From Dermacentor variabilis (Eukaryota; Arthropoda; Arachnida; Ixodida; Ixodidae): a stretch of DNA of 64,000 bases. The DNA lies in assembly GCF_050947875.1 (NCBI RefSeq), contig NC_134570.1, positions 230,501,265 to 230,565,264 on the forward strand, written 5' to 3'. A program made the position numbers and the translations under genes. A model generated the notes under the pieces. It did not search any database and was not told the DNA's origin. It worked only from the letters and a program-made list of their open reading frames with translations. Of this stretch, positions 43,524 through 54,687 are shown in pieces. Within the stretch, counting starts at the first letter, position 1. Each line of letters starts with the position of its first letter.

Positions 43524-44951
43524 TAACTACAACCTCGGCGAAGCAAGAAATGTGGATGAAACGACAATTCTTAAGGGTAATGTTCAGCCCTATCAAATCC
43601 TGGAAATTCCTGGACAGCAGAGGTGAGAACCTCGCACAATATGGAGACAGTGACACACAAGCTGCATGGTTACAGGAAGTCACAGCAGACTGTCAAGAGA
43701 AATTAAAATTAGAACCTGTCAGCAGACCCAAGTGAAACCAAGTTCCTGCATTTATACAGCTCCTTGGAGCACAAGTTCCGTATCTGTCCATACCCTGTGC
43801 ATCAAATCTGCTGATGTTTCTCTTATGCATGCAGAAAATGCAAAGGAGATAAGATGGCAGCGGCTGATATGTACTGTGAATATGCTCTCAGTCAGAATGT
43901 GCAAGAGGTCTATGTTGTGTTGTGGCGCAGCCAATAGCTGTGGCGCTGGCATGGCCATTTGATTAAAACACACAGGGTGAGGCCGTTGAGTTGTGTTGCG
44001 CCGGCATGACCGTGCGAGGGTGAGAGTGTTGTCTTGGACCAGTGTTCTTAAACATACTTCAGTTCCACAAGCTCCCTATGTGTGGCCACTGACCGGCATG
44101 GCCACAGTGGCTATAGCTAGAGTTACTGGCGCAGCAATCAAGTCTTGTGTCAGGCACCGCATGTTATGTCTCAAAATGGCAAAGGGCATTCTTTAGATGC
44201 TTCCCACTAGGCAGCCCCTTTCATTAGCACCCATCGAGACGTCAGCGCAGCCCTGGTGCCGACTGTTGATGGGTCAACAAAGAAGCTCCCCTCAAGATGA
44301 CAAACAACGAATACTGGATTCTGTAGATGCGGTAACAGACGTGCAGGCCGGGCTTCCCGGGTTGCTGCAAGTTGACCATCACAAAGAGCCCCCTAATTGA
44401 TGCAAGGGGCAAATGTCAAGGACTTCTGTGGGAACTGCGTCAACTTCAGGTTCCCAAATTACAATCGTGCATCAGTGGAGGCGAAGTCTGGTGGAACGGT
44501 GCAACATCAAGGGTGGGATTTTGCGAATGATTCGATGATTGTGATTGGCCAAGACACAGTCATCAGATTCCCTAGCTTAGTCACCTAGGAAAACGAACTG
44601 CTTTAAAACACTCACTGAACACACAAGGCACACTCGCTGCACCAAAGGTGCAGCGAGCGTGTTCCGACGTGTGCTGACATGCATGTGCTCAAACGTGTGC
44701 TCCAACATTGCAGTGGGCTCCTATATCTTGAGCCAGTGTAAATATATACCATTTTTCTTTCACTCCTCCTCCCGAACTTACTCATCCCTGTGCCTGGAGG
44801 ACTCCTGGCCTAAACACTACGCCGAACCACTGCAACAGCCTCGTGTAGTCCTGCTGCGTTGGGTCATTTGTGTCAGCTGACCGGTACAGTTTGTTCACTG
44901 GCAAATGTAGTTTAGCTATACATTCACAGCTCCATTATAAACCAGCTATAC
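43524..44951. other. VPS33A intron, nothing recognised
   Basis: Several open frames, none with a recognisable motif. AGGTGCAGCGAGCGTGT-like sequence near 44645 forms a weak inverted pair with GCACACTCGCTGCACC at about 44627. Confidence 0.4.
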
Positions 44952-45450
44952 TTAAAGGGACCTTCAAACGATTTTGACGATTTTCTGCAAAGTTACCGAG
45001 TCATTAGAGTAAGTCCTTCTTATCATTAATTGACACATCTAAGTGCTCCGCGTAAAGAGTGTAATTTATTATAAGGTTTTAAAGATGCGCATCGCTGTTG
45101 ATCGCAGCACACTGCGCGGCGGAATTTTAAGCCGCCCCTACCCTTATGATGCAAATCACCCATATGACGTCAGTGGGGCGAGCTATCCGATTGGCTGACA
45201 AGGGCGCGTGATCAATCATTTTTCCAACTTTATGGTAAACAAATGATGTTTGTAATAGTTGGAATGTTAGTTAATTTGTTTTTATAAGAAGAAAGTAACA
45301 TAAAGAGAATGCACAAGAACAATTTTTCAGTACCCTTAAGCACTTCCGGCACACAGCAAGTGTCGTTTGCTTGTGTTACAACGTACTCCATCTTTGATGA
45401 GAGCTCCGCCGTCTGTATCGATCTGTCTTTTCGCGAGCGCTATGATTTGA

Positions 45451-45627
45451 CTTTGTTGCGTTGTGCACTGCAAATGTAGCGACTGGCAATATGTCAAACT
45501 GCGACATCGTGTCCCTCTGAAAGCCAGTAGACGAGCAGACTGGCTGCAGCACATCGGACTGCCGCTATCCTATCGGCGCCAGGATTTTCGCGATTGTGGC
45601 CGTCACTTTATACCAGAAGATTACTAA
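45451..45627 (+). pseudogene. THAP zinc-finger remnant
   Basis: Open over 58 codons from just after a TGA to TAA. Starts LCCVVHCKCSDWQYVKL, then RADWLQHIGL and ends FRDCGRHFIPEDY. The spacing (Cys-Cys-x3-Cys, then about 45 residues to Cys-x2-His-Phe) fits the C2CH signature of THAP domains, and the Trp and final Pro-x-x-Tyr region fit too. The THAP AVPTIF-like box is not clear. The start codon is missing, so it is a decayed domain. Confidence 0.65.
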
Positions 45628-45673
45628 CGCAATAGCGTTTCACGAGTCCGGTATTAGGGTAAACGCAAGCGCT

Positions 45674-45702
45674 AAGGGGACAGGGCCTGGCCGTGTCCCC
45701 TT
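45674..45702. repeat. Hairpin inside the THAP-bearing element
   Basis: AAGGGGACA and TGTCCCCTT form a 9-bp stem with an 11-base loop. Confidence 0.6.
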
Positions 45703-46326
45703 TGCTGCTGGTGTCAATTTTTCGCAGGAGTGTACTCGTTAACACATTGTGTTTGTAAATGTTTAAAATGTTTTGCACTTAGAGCAATATTAGCTCTTTC
45801 TTTGGCTGGTTAAGCTCTGCGCCAACGGGTGGCTGGACCGTGGAGACCGATCAGGCAGCTCACGTACGTCTACGCTTCATCAGTTCCTTCATCAGCTTGA
45901 GTTTATGCTTCCCCCATTCCGGCGAAATGTTCCGCTAGCGCGTGGTTAACGAAATACCAGACACGTTCGGCACTGCGACAGAATGCTCGCAACGCACACT
46001 GCTTTGATAGCTCTCGCTTGGGGTCGACGGCCAAGCGGTTAGCAGAGAGGTTTCGCGCGGGCGGGGGCGGGCGGGGGCGGGCTCCAAAACAACCGGAAGT
46101 GGACGATGTGAGGTCGCATCGTGACGCAGAACCAGTGAAGGCGTCGCTTAGCATCGGCGGCTCGGCGAACGGGTTGAGGAAAAGCATGGCTAGGGAGGAG
46201 GGTAACTTGCAATCGCTTGTAGCTCCATTAATACGTAACGCTTCACTTAAATTGTGGTGCGAATGTTCTACTTAAGCTGTACCCTACGCGTCTACATTTG
46301 TCCAAACAGTTTCCGGGGCCCTTTAA

Positions 46327-47904
46327 GTAAAAAGGACTTTACTTTTGGTGCTGCAGTCATGTACCTCTTCACACACTGTGCACTGTCTGCTGCTGCAATA
46401 TGATTGCTGTGGTGGGCCATTTTCCTCAACTGGCCATTACCGCTTGCTTTTTGGTGACTGTATCTTAGCTGACTGGAAAACTAAGCGTGAATAAATTACA
46501 TAAAGACACATGGAACAGACGAGCACTACAGTGGTATTTTTGTGCAACTTATTCGCACTAGTTTTCCAACCAACATGTCAGATTAAAAAGCCCAACAGTT
46601 AGTCCTTCAAATGTATGTTAGTTGCCGACACAGTATTTTGTGCCAAGGACGTCCCTGTATTTGCATTTGCGATAGTGGCACTCTCAAAAGACATATTTAC
46701 GTAGTAACTTTAGCACGACACCATAGTGCAAGTGAGCAGTTGACAACGATTCTGCTTTCCAACGAACTCAATTTAGAAAAATATGAAGCACCACATTGTT
46801 TTTTTGGACTGCTTACTCTTAAGAGGGGATGTGGTTTTTCAACTAAGCTTCCTTATTCCTGAATTTTTATGAAAATTGGAACAAATATTTAGAATGTCTC
46901 CCTGATGCTTTCATTAAAGCTCCAGAGTAATACCTTGAGAACATTTTATTCAGCAGAATTTTTCGCCTTAGCATTTCCTGGAGGGCCTGGGGAGCATAAA
47001 GAATGCAATGGAAGGCTCCTTGAATATTGACTGCATAGCTAAATGTGTGCTGAAGGGCTCAACATAATTTTGCTTTTCTTGCAACACGAATTGTTTCGAT
47101 TGTCATTTTTTATGTCACATCAAACACGCTTTTGAAAGCAACAAATAGCCACATTTTAAAATTATAGAAAGTCAAGATGTGAGAATGTTACGACCTGCAC
47201 TGTAGCCCAAGAAACATGACAAAAAAGGCGGAGTCAAAATAGGCCACACGGTAACAAAGAAATCGGCTCCCAAAGCTGAGCAGAAAGGCAAAAAGTAAAA
47301 AAAAGGAGTTTTGAGAAAACAGCGTTAGAATTTTCACCTTCTCCTTGGTTCTCTAAAAGGCAGCAAATCTTTAGCCTTTGGTGTGTATTGTGATGTGTGG
47401 CTTCTTGGACATGTGGCTTCAGCTCTGGTGTGCCTTCATCCCCCCCCCCTTTTTTTCTTATGGCATTATTTACAGCTGCTCTACAGCCAGCATGGTGCCT
47501 GGGTTTCAAACCCAGTGAGGTGCAAAACTTGTGTGGGCAAGAATATAGTTCCATTGCTGTACCTGCAGACTGCCTCATTAACAGTGCAAACAGTGAAAGT
47601 GAAAAATTTTTTTCTTTTGGTAGAAAGGACTGTATATCACTGAATGAAGGCTCTCAGCAGCCTTCCAAGTCGTCTTTCCTTGACAATGGCTGTGAAGCTA
47701 GGATCAAGAGCCAGAGATAGATAGGCAGCAATGCAGCTGCTAGGTGTTTTTACAGCTTGTACTGTTGTTTGATGTCTTGCTTCTGCAGCCCAGTGTCTGC
47801 CCTAGCTCAAGGGGCCTAATGAACAGAGCTCATGATGAGGTCCTCTTTATGAAGGAGAGGTATGATAGATATTGTTACGAGATATAGTGATACTATATGA
47901 TCAC
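46327..47904. other. VPS33A intron, nothing recognised
   Basis: No gene or complete repeat seen. Confidence 0.45.
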
Positions 47905-48261
47905 AGTTGTGGGTCCGCAGTGCCCATGCGCCAAATGCCTGGGCGGGAGTCTGACCAGTCGACGCTCAATGTGGAACGTGGTCACACAGTCCAAATTGCC
48001 AATGCCCAAAGTGCCTAGCCGCGGGTCCCACCAGTCGACTATCAATGTGGTTAGTCACGCAGCCCAAGGTGCCAATGCACGAAATGCCTAGCCACGGGTT
48101 CAACGAGTCGACGCTCAATGTGCTTAGCCACACTGTCCGAGGTGCCGATACGCGCCTAGCCGCAGGTCCAAAGAGTAGACGCTCAATGTGCTCGGTCACG
48201 CCATCCAAGTGATGATGCACTAAATGCCTAGCCACAAGTCCAACCAGTCAACACTCAATGT

Positions 48262-48525
48262 GCTTGAACTTGAGCTTTATTTCCATCATCAATGTAGAAG
48301 GAGAGGAAAAAAGCTGCATAAACAGCTTGCCTGGCCATCTGCCCCCTCCTGGATACAGCACGTGCTTTACAAAAAAAATTACAACAAAAATGTAAAGTAT
48401 TTCAAATAAGACTGAACACAGACTATAGGTTTATGTTCTCCTGCCTTTTCTTGTGTAGCACACAAGAAAAGGCAAGAGAAAAAAGGAAGTATATATATCT
48501 CGGTTTGCAAGCTTGGTCATGCGAA
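48262..48525 (-). mobile_element. LINE 3' end fragment inside the satellite
   Basis: Interrupts the satellite between units. On the minus strand its left part reads ATTGATGATGGAAATAAAGC and ends CTCAAGTTCAAG, like a LINE 3' UTR with a short tail repeat. The right part contains the hairpin at 48443-48473. Element type uncertain. Confidence 0.4.
48443..48473. repeat. Perfect 13-bp hairpin
   Basis: GCCTTTTCTTGTG and CACAAGAAAAGGC with a TAGCA loop. Confidence 0.85.
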
Positions 48526-48930
48526 CTGAGATGCGAATGCACGAAATGCCTAGCCGCTGGTCCGAGGAGTAGACACACAATGCGTTTAGTCATGCAGTCC
48601 GAGGTGCCAATGCGCGAAATGCCTAGCCGCTGGTCCGAGGAGTGCGCACGTAATGTGCTTGATCACCAAGTCCGAAGCACCGATGCGCGAAATGCTTAGT
48701 CGAGAGTCCAAAGAGTGCACACGCTATGCGCATGGTCGCAGATTCGAGGAGTCTGCGCACAATGTGCTTGATCGCTGAGTCGGAGGTACTGATGCTCGAA
48801 ATGCTTGGTCACGAATTCCGAAGCTCCGATGCTCGAAAGGCCTAGCAGCATGTCCGAAGATAACGCACACGATGCTTGTTCGTGAAGTCCGCGTTGCCGA
48901 TGCTCGGAAGCTAAGGCGCGGGTCTGAGAC

Positions 48931-49638
48931 GACCAGAAATGGAGGGATCGGCCGTGCTTCTGCGATGTCCACGTAGCGCTCGTTTTGACGATCTCAGAGA
49001 TTACAATGGTTGAGACGTCGAGAGCTCGTGAAGTAAATGCAAAGAGCAGATGACGCCCCTACGGACAGAGCGCTGGACCAATGGCAAAGCACGCTTGAGC
49101 CACGTAGCGGTCGCTGCCAACCAGCAACTTCGGAATGACCTTCAATCATTTGCTTTTTGCATGCTTGTTTCTGTGCCAAGTAGATAGCTGAAACAACAAA
49201 TTTGTAGGTGGTGAAACGCACTTTCTGACGAGACCAAGAAGGCGGCGCTGGGTTGTGCCGTTTCAGAGATATTGTAACTTGCAGAATGTTATTTTTCTGT
49301 GATTTCCGATAAATTTTTCGCCACCATGGTTGATACAACTGCATTTGTCATCACCATGATGTTTAGGATAAAGTCCAAGGGCAATAACACTGTCGCCGTG
49401 GGTCATATGCTGTATGCATGAGTAAAAGCATGTGAGGGGAGCCAGAAATCCCAGCTTAATCTGGCACGCGTGAACGAAGAAAGCAGAGGGCAAACACGCC
49501 GTCTTCCATTGTGAGAAAGGCCGTAGATAGATGGAACGGAGGGTGGGGGGGGGGGGTGTTGTGCTCCGGTAGCAACTACGCATTTCGCGACCAGGTGCAA
49601 GGGGCATTGACGATTGGTGGCTCAATCTCACGTGCCGT
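48931..49638. other. VPS33A intron, nothing recognised
   Basis: Contains a run of 12 G at 49545-49556. No gene recognised. Confidence 0.45.
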
Positions 49639-50197
49639 ATACAGGGTCCTGAATATTTGGTTGCGCGTGTTCAAAAAAAATATTTTGCATTTACCGCTGG
49701 ACTGCTCTTGCTCAACTTTTGCAGAACGATTGCATTTGGTCCGCTTCATTTACCATAACACTTGGCACGATTAGTCGCCTGTTTTTCAAGACAAAAATGA
49801 GAAACTGTTTTCGCCTATGGGAAAAATGGCATCTGAAAAGCTGGCCCTGGCACAGACTTGTGTCACCGCCTGCTGGCAGCAGCAGGAAGGTGCTGCTGCC
49901 ACGCCAGCGGCCGATTTCAAGATACCTTTTCGCCTGCGAAGCAGCTCCTTCCTGCTGCTGCCTGCAAGCCGCGACACAAGTCTGTGCCAGGGCTGGCTTT
50001 TCAGACGCCGTTTTTCTCATAGGCAAAAACAGTTTCTCATTTTTGTCTTAAAAAACAGGCAACTAATCGTGCCAAGTGTTATGGTAAATGAAGCGGACAA
50101 AATGCAATCGTTCTGCAAAATTTCAGCAAGAGCAGTGCAGCAGTGAGTGCAAAGTCTTTTTTTGAACACACACAGCAAAATATTCGGGACCCTGTAT
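49639..50197. mobile_element. 560-bp fold-back (palindromic) element
   Basis: Two long inverted arms, roughly 49639-49905 and 49935-50197. The outer ends read ATACAGGGTCCTGAATATTT at the left and, on the minus strand, ATACAGGGTCCCGAATATTT at the right. Shared inner blocks include TTGCAGAACGATTGCATTT, TTTACCATAACACTTGGCAC and a CTGCTGGCAGCAGCAGG-like centre. No coding sequence. It looks like a foldback/MITE-type element; the superfamily is unknown because no clear target duplication could be fixed. Confidence 0.75.
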
Positions 50198-51913
50198 GAA
50201 GGAAAGCGGGGAGGCAGCGTGGCAGGGAGGCAGTTGGGCTTCGACACAACCAACAAATGAATACTTCGCACGGCCACACATGGTCGCACTCACCGTATCT
50301 TGAAAGGGATCTGCAGTCGGCTCATACTTTTGTGCGTACTGTGTCCTCGCCACTCTTGCGTTGAAGTGATCGACCGCACGACGGTCACACCAGCGTTTTG
50401 ACAGCGAGTGTCCATGCTCATCGAGTGTGATGTGTTCATGTTTGCTTGTGCGCAATGACACCATGCTTGTTAATTCAGTTAGTAAAGGGATGCTTCCAAG
50501 TTTATACGGCCAATAAAACTACTACTAAATAAAATCTTTACTTCGTATGGCTGTCTACAAATTTGCTATTAGAATTAATGCTTCGCCTTTCGGGCAAAAC
50601 TGTGACTTTTTAAAGCAAAGTTTTTTTTTGCCTTTCTTCGACTTTCTTGCTGCCGCCATCCTGACACGTCGCTAATGCCAGCCATGTCAGGACTTGGTTG
50701 AGATGCACGCCACTAATCTGGCCGTGTCGGGACATGGTTGAGATGTGGCCAAGTCACAAATAAAAGGCATGCGCTGTCGGCATTTTGTTTCATGAGATTT
50801 GTTTATGAGCTGTCATTCTCAAAATTCCAAGGAATACCTTTGTACAGAATGTAGGACAAGCTATGAGCCACGTGGAGGCCCTGCCTGGTTATGGTCTAGA
50901 ATGATTTCTGCAGATTTTCTGCGACACAGGGCCCCTAACGCTATCGCAATAATACATGACAGGAGTGTGGCACGAAGGAAAGACGACCCGAGAAGCTCAT
51001 GTCAACAATTATGCCGCATCGCATGTGCACAATGCACCTCTGGACGCCGTCATTAGGCGCGACACCCCACAAATGTAGTGCAGGAGCTGCCGCGCTCGTC
51101 TCCGTGCTCACCTGCAACAGCAACAACAGTAGATGGAGGAGGTGGGGCGAATGTCAGAGAGGGAATAGAGAGAGAGAGGGCAGTTCTGCGAGTTACAGCG
51201 CTACAACCCAGAATGGCGCTGAAGCGTGCACTTAGTACTGAGTAGACAGAGGCTCGTAAAAGTGTCGAGCGGAGCAAGAACAATAAACATGAGTAGGGCA
51301 GGCAAAGTAAATTTCACATCACGTCACAACTTTCATATGCCCTCAACATCACCAACAAATAACATCAATGAACGCAAACAATAGACAAAGCTTCGCTTAC
51401 ATAGATTCCCACAGTGCGTGAGATGTGCATATTTTTTTAGCACTCTTGTGTTGTTTTCAGCGAAAGCAGTTTAAGATCACATAGAAAAAAAGTTATAGCA
51501 ACTGAAAATGTAATTTTCAAAAAATTAATCTTATTGGTCATATTTTAAAAATGTAAAAACCACGTCTCCCCTTACAGAACAGTTTTGGAGGATGTCATCT
51601 CTGTGAGGGGGTTACAAAAGTACCTTTCGAATGCTGATGTGTGACCAAGCACACGCTCTTCGCTATTGAGCACTCAGCTGCTAACATCCTGCTACGTGTG
51701 ACATTGTTCGAATGCTGCTGACATTGGTTGGAATGACTTCGTCGATGTGGATGAAGCCAATGTTGCAGAGTCATTCATGGATGTGGGCATTAGGCCTGAA
51801 ATGCAAGGCTTTGTCTGCGATGAATCAGTGTAAGAAAGTGAGGAGACTGTGGAACTGGTACCATCACTTGCATAAGCATCAACCACAGTTGATGCCAATA
51901 GCTAATGCCCCCG
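50198..51913. other. VPS33A intron with two recurring repeat motifs
   Basis: No gene. On the minus strand at about 50570-50612 lies CAGTTTTGCCCGAAAGGCGA, a motif also found at 59357 and 63443. At 50921-50952 lies ACACAGGGCCCCTAACGCTA, also near 23449. Confidence 0.5.
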
Positions 51914-51920
51914 TGTTAAG
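51914..51920 (+). repeat. Target duplication, left copy (LINE copy 2)
   Basis: TGTTAAG, matching TGTTACG at 54681-54687 at 6 of 7 bases. Confidence 0.6.
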
Positions 51921-51921
51921 T

Positions 51922-51994
51922 TGCAGCGGTGACGTAGAGGTAGAACACCCGCCTGGTGTGCAAGAGGTCCGTGGTTCGAATCCCAGTGCCGCGC
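51922..51994 (+). other. tRNA-Gly-like sequence at LINE copy 2 5' end
   Basis: Reads GCAGCGGTGACGTAGAGGTA, then AGAACACCCGCCTGG and GTGGTTCGAATCCCAGTG. It resembles tRNA-Gly(GCC) through the D arm, anticodon arm and T arm (B box GGTTCGAATCC). The stems are imperfect, so it is not a working tRNA gene. It is homologous to 21837-21770 at the same place in copy 1, so it belonged to the element before the two copies diverged. Confidence 0.72.
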
Positions 51995-52113
51995 AATTTT
52001 CCACCGGATTAAAAAAAGAAATCCGCGTGTTGATAAAATTGCATAAACAGGCCTGGAGTGTGCCCTGATCCCGGTGACCAGACACGGTAACGCACTCCCT
52101 CACCAGAGCAGGA

Positions 52114-54650
52114 TTGGCCACCCTGGTGCAGTACTTGGCCACAACCTCCTATATGAACACAACAATCAAACCCCGGCCCTCAGTCCCCAGTAGCTGCGAA
52201 GCAACTGACCACGGCGGCGGTCAGACCTGCGACGCAGCAGAGGGTGCTAAGAATCCCTGGCTCCGGACAGGCCGCCATTGGAATATGAACCTGGCAACGT
52301 TTAACGCTAGAATGTTATCTAGTGAGGCTAGCCTAGCAGTGCTATTGGAGGAATTAGAGGGCAGTAAACGGGATATAATAGGGCTCAGTGAAGTTAGGAG
52401 GCCAAAAGAAGCATATACAGTGCTAAAAAGCGGACACGTCCTGTGCTACCGGGGCTTATCGGAGAGACGTGAACTAGGAATCAGATTCCTGATTAATTAG
52501 AACATAGCTGGTAACATACAGCAATTCTATAGAATTAACGAGAGGGTGGCAGGTCTTGTTGTGAAACTTAATAAGAGGTACAAATTGAAGATCGTACAGG
52601 TCTATGCCCCTACATCCAGTCATGATGACCGGGAAGTCGAAAGCTTCTATGGAGACGTGGAATCGGCGATGGATAAAGTAGTCAAAACAATATACACTAT
52701 ACTGATGGGCGACTTCAATGCCAAGGTAGGAAAGAAGCAGGCTGGAGACAAGGCAGTGAGGGAATATGGCATAGGCACTAGGAATAGCAGGGGAGAGTTA
52801 TTAGTAGAGCTTGCGGAACAGAATAATATGTATGAAAGCCTCTAACCCTACAGCTAGAATAGAACTGGCAGAACTTTTGAAGTTAATCAACAAACGTAAG
52901 ACAGCTGACATAAGGAAGTATAATATGGATAGAATTGGACATGTTCTCAGGAACGGAGGAAGCCTAAAAGCAGTGAAGAAGAAACTAGGAATTGGCGAGA
53001 ATCACATGTATCCGTTAAGAGACAAAGCCGGGAATATCATTACTAATATGGACGAGATAGTTCAAGTGGCTGAGTTCTATAGAGATTTATACAATACCAG
53101 TGGCACCGACGACGATAATGGTAGAGAGAATACTCTAGAGGAATTCGAAATCCCACAGGTAATGCCGGAAGAAGTAAAGAAAGCCTTGGGAGCTATGCAA
53201 AGGGGGAAGGCAGCTGGGGAGGATCAGGTAACAGCAGATTTGTTGAAGGGTGGTGGGCAGATTGTTATAGAGGAACTGGCCACCCTGTATACGCAATACC
53301 TCATGACTTCGAGCGTACTGGAATCTTGGAAAAACGCTAACATAATCCTAATTCATAAGAAAGGGACGCCAAAGACTTGAAAAATTATAGACCGATCAGC
53401 TTACTGTCCGTTGCCTACAAAGTATTTACTAAGGTAATTGCAAATAGAATCAGGAAGACCTTAGACTTCCATCAACCAAAGGACCAGGCAGGATTCCGTA
53501 AAGGCTACTCAACATTAGACCATATTCACACTACCAATCAGGTGATAAAAAAATGTGCGGAATATAACCAACACTTACATATAGCTTTCATTGATTACGA
53601 GAAAGCGTCTGATTCAGTCAACACCTCAGCAGTCATGGAGGCATTGCGGAATCAGGGTGTAGACGAGCCGTATGTAAAAATACTGAAGCATATCTATAGC
53701 GGCTCCACAGACACCGTAGTCCTCCATAAAGAAAGCAACAAAATTCCAATAAAGAAAGGCGTCAGGCAGGGAGATCCGATCTCTCCAATGCTATTCACAG
53801 CGTGTTTACAAGAGGTATCCAGAGACCTGGATTCGGAAGAATTGGGCATAAGAGTTAATGGAGAATACCTTAGTAACTTACGATTCGCTGATGATATTGC
53901 CTTGCTTAGTAACTCAGGGGACCAACTGCAATGCATGCTTACTGACCTGGAGAGGCAGAGCTGAAGGGTGGGTCTAAATATTAATCTGCAGAAAACTAAA
54001 GTAATGTTTAACAGCCTCAGAAGAGAACAGCAGTTTACGATAGGTAGTGAGGCACTGGAAGTGGTAAGGGAATACATCTACTTAGGACAGGTAGTGACTG
54101 CGGATCCGGATCATGAGACTGAAATAATCAGAAGAATAAGAATGGGCAAGGGTGCGTTTGGCAGGTATTCTCAGATCATGAACAGCAGGTTGCCATTATC
54201 CCTCAAGAGAAAAGTTTATAACAGCTGCGTCCTACCAGTACTCACCTACAGGGCAGAAACCTGGAGGCTTACGAAAAGGGTTCTACTCAAATTGAGGACG
54301 ACGCAACGAGCCATGGAAAGAAGAATGATGGGTGTAACGTTAAGGGATAAGAAAAGGGCAGATTGGGTGAGGGAACAAATGGGAGTTAATGATATCTTAG
54401 TTGAAATCAAGAAAAAGAAATGGGCATGGGCAGGACACGTAATGAGGAGGGAAGATAACTGATGGTCATTAAGAGTTACGGAATGGATTCCAAGGGAAGG
54501 GAAGCGTAGCAGAGGGTGGCAGAAAGTTAGGTGGGCGGATGAGATTAAGAAGTTTGCAGGGACAACATGGCCACAATTAGCACATGACCGGGGTAGTTGG
54601 AGAAGTATGGGAGAGGCCTTTGCCCTGCAGTGGGCGTAACCAGGCTGATG
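52114..54650 (+). pseudogene. LINE copy 2 endonuclease-reverse transcriptase, defective
   Basis: N-terminal endonuclease: LATFNARMLSSEASL, GLSEVRRPKEAY, an in-frame TAG at 52498-52500, then VQVYAPTSSHDD and MGDFNAKVGKKQ. It stops abruptly after AEQNNM near 52835. Sequence jumps to MKASNPTARIELAEL, deleting the end of the endonuclease and the linker. The reverse transcriptase reads WKNANIILIHKKG, then a one-base loss near 53369, and KNYRPISLLSVAYKV, KGYSTLDHIHTTNQ, FIDYEKASDSV, KGVRQGDPISPMLF and FADDIALLSNS. Further stops lie at 53962-53964 and 54460-54462. The C terminus has YNSCVLPVLTYRAETW and WAWAGHVMRREDN. Catalytic aspartates of motifs A and C are intact here, unlike copy 1. Confidence 0.9.
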
Positions 54651-54680
54651 ATGATGATGATGATGATGCTGATGATGACA

Positions 54681-54687
54681 TGTTACG
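54681..54687 (+). repeat. Target duplication, right copy (LINE copy 2)
   Basis: TGTTACG, immediately after the TGATGA tail. Confidence 0.6.

Larger units (their letters stand above)
44956..46322 (+). mobile_element. Kolobok-like element with THAP domain (1.37 kb)
   Basis: TTAA lies at both ends (44952-44955 and 46323-46326), bounding short inverted termini: AGGGACCTTC at the left, AGGGCCCCGG at the right on the minus strand. A plus-strand THAP-type zinc finger is inside. Kolobok transposons combine TTAA target duplications with a THAP domain in the transposase, which is the basis of this call. piggyBac also uses TTAA but carries no THAP domain. No transposase core was found. It also contains a GC-rich (GCGGGGGCGG)2 tract near 46062 and a hairpin at 45674-45702. 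Confidence 0.62.
47905..48930 (+). repeat. Tandem satellite, 70-75 bp unit
   Basis: A phrase like GCGCGAAATGCCTAGCCGC recurs at about 47933, 48008, 48082, 48222, 48544, 48617, 48690 and 48799. Variants of GTCCAACGAGTCGACGCTCA and AATGTGCTTAGTCACG lie between. Spacing is mostly 70-75 bp, about 12 units in all, diverging towards the right. The array is split by a 264-bp foreign segment at 48262-48525. Confidence 0.85.
51921..54680 (+). mobile_element. RTE-type LINE copy 2, full-ended with internal deletion
   Basis: Has both ends: a tRNA-Gly-like 5' end, a short 5' UTR, one endonuclease-reverse transcriptase ORF, and a 3' TGATGATGATGATGATGA tail (54646-54680). Compared with copy 1 it lacks about 455 bp in the middle. 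Short imperfect target repeats flank it. Microsatellite tails and a single short ORF are typical of the RTE clade. Confidence 0.9.

Noticed and set aside
47905..48930. Regular repeats resembling a CRISPR array
   Set aside because: Units are contiguous 70-75 bp variants with no unique spacers and no cas genes, in a eukaryotic intron. This is a satellite.
51922..51994. Functional tRNA-Gly gene
   Set aside because: The acceptor and anticodon stems are poorly paired, and the same sequence heads another LINE copy. Treated as tRNA-derived LINE sequence.
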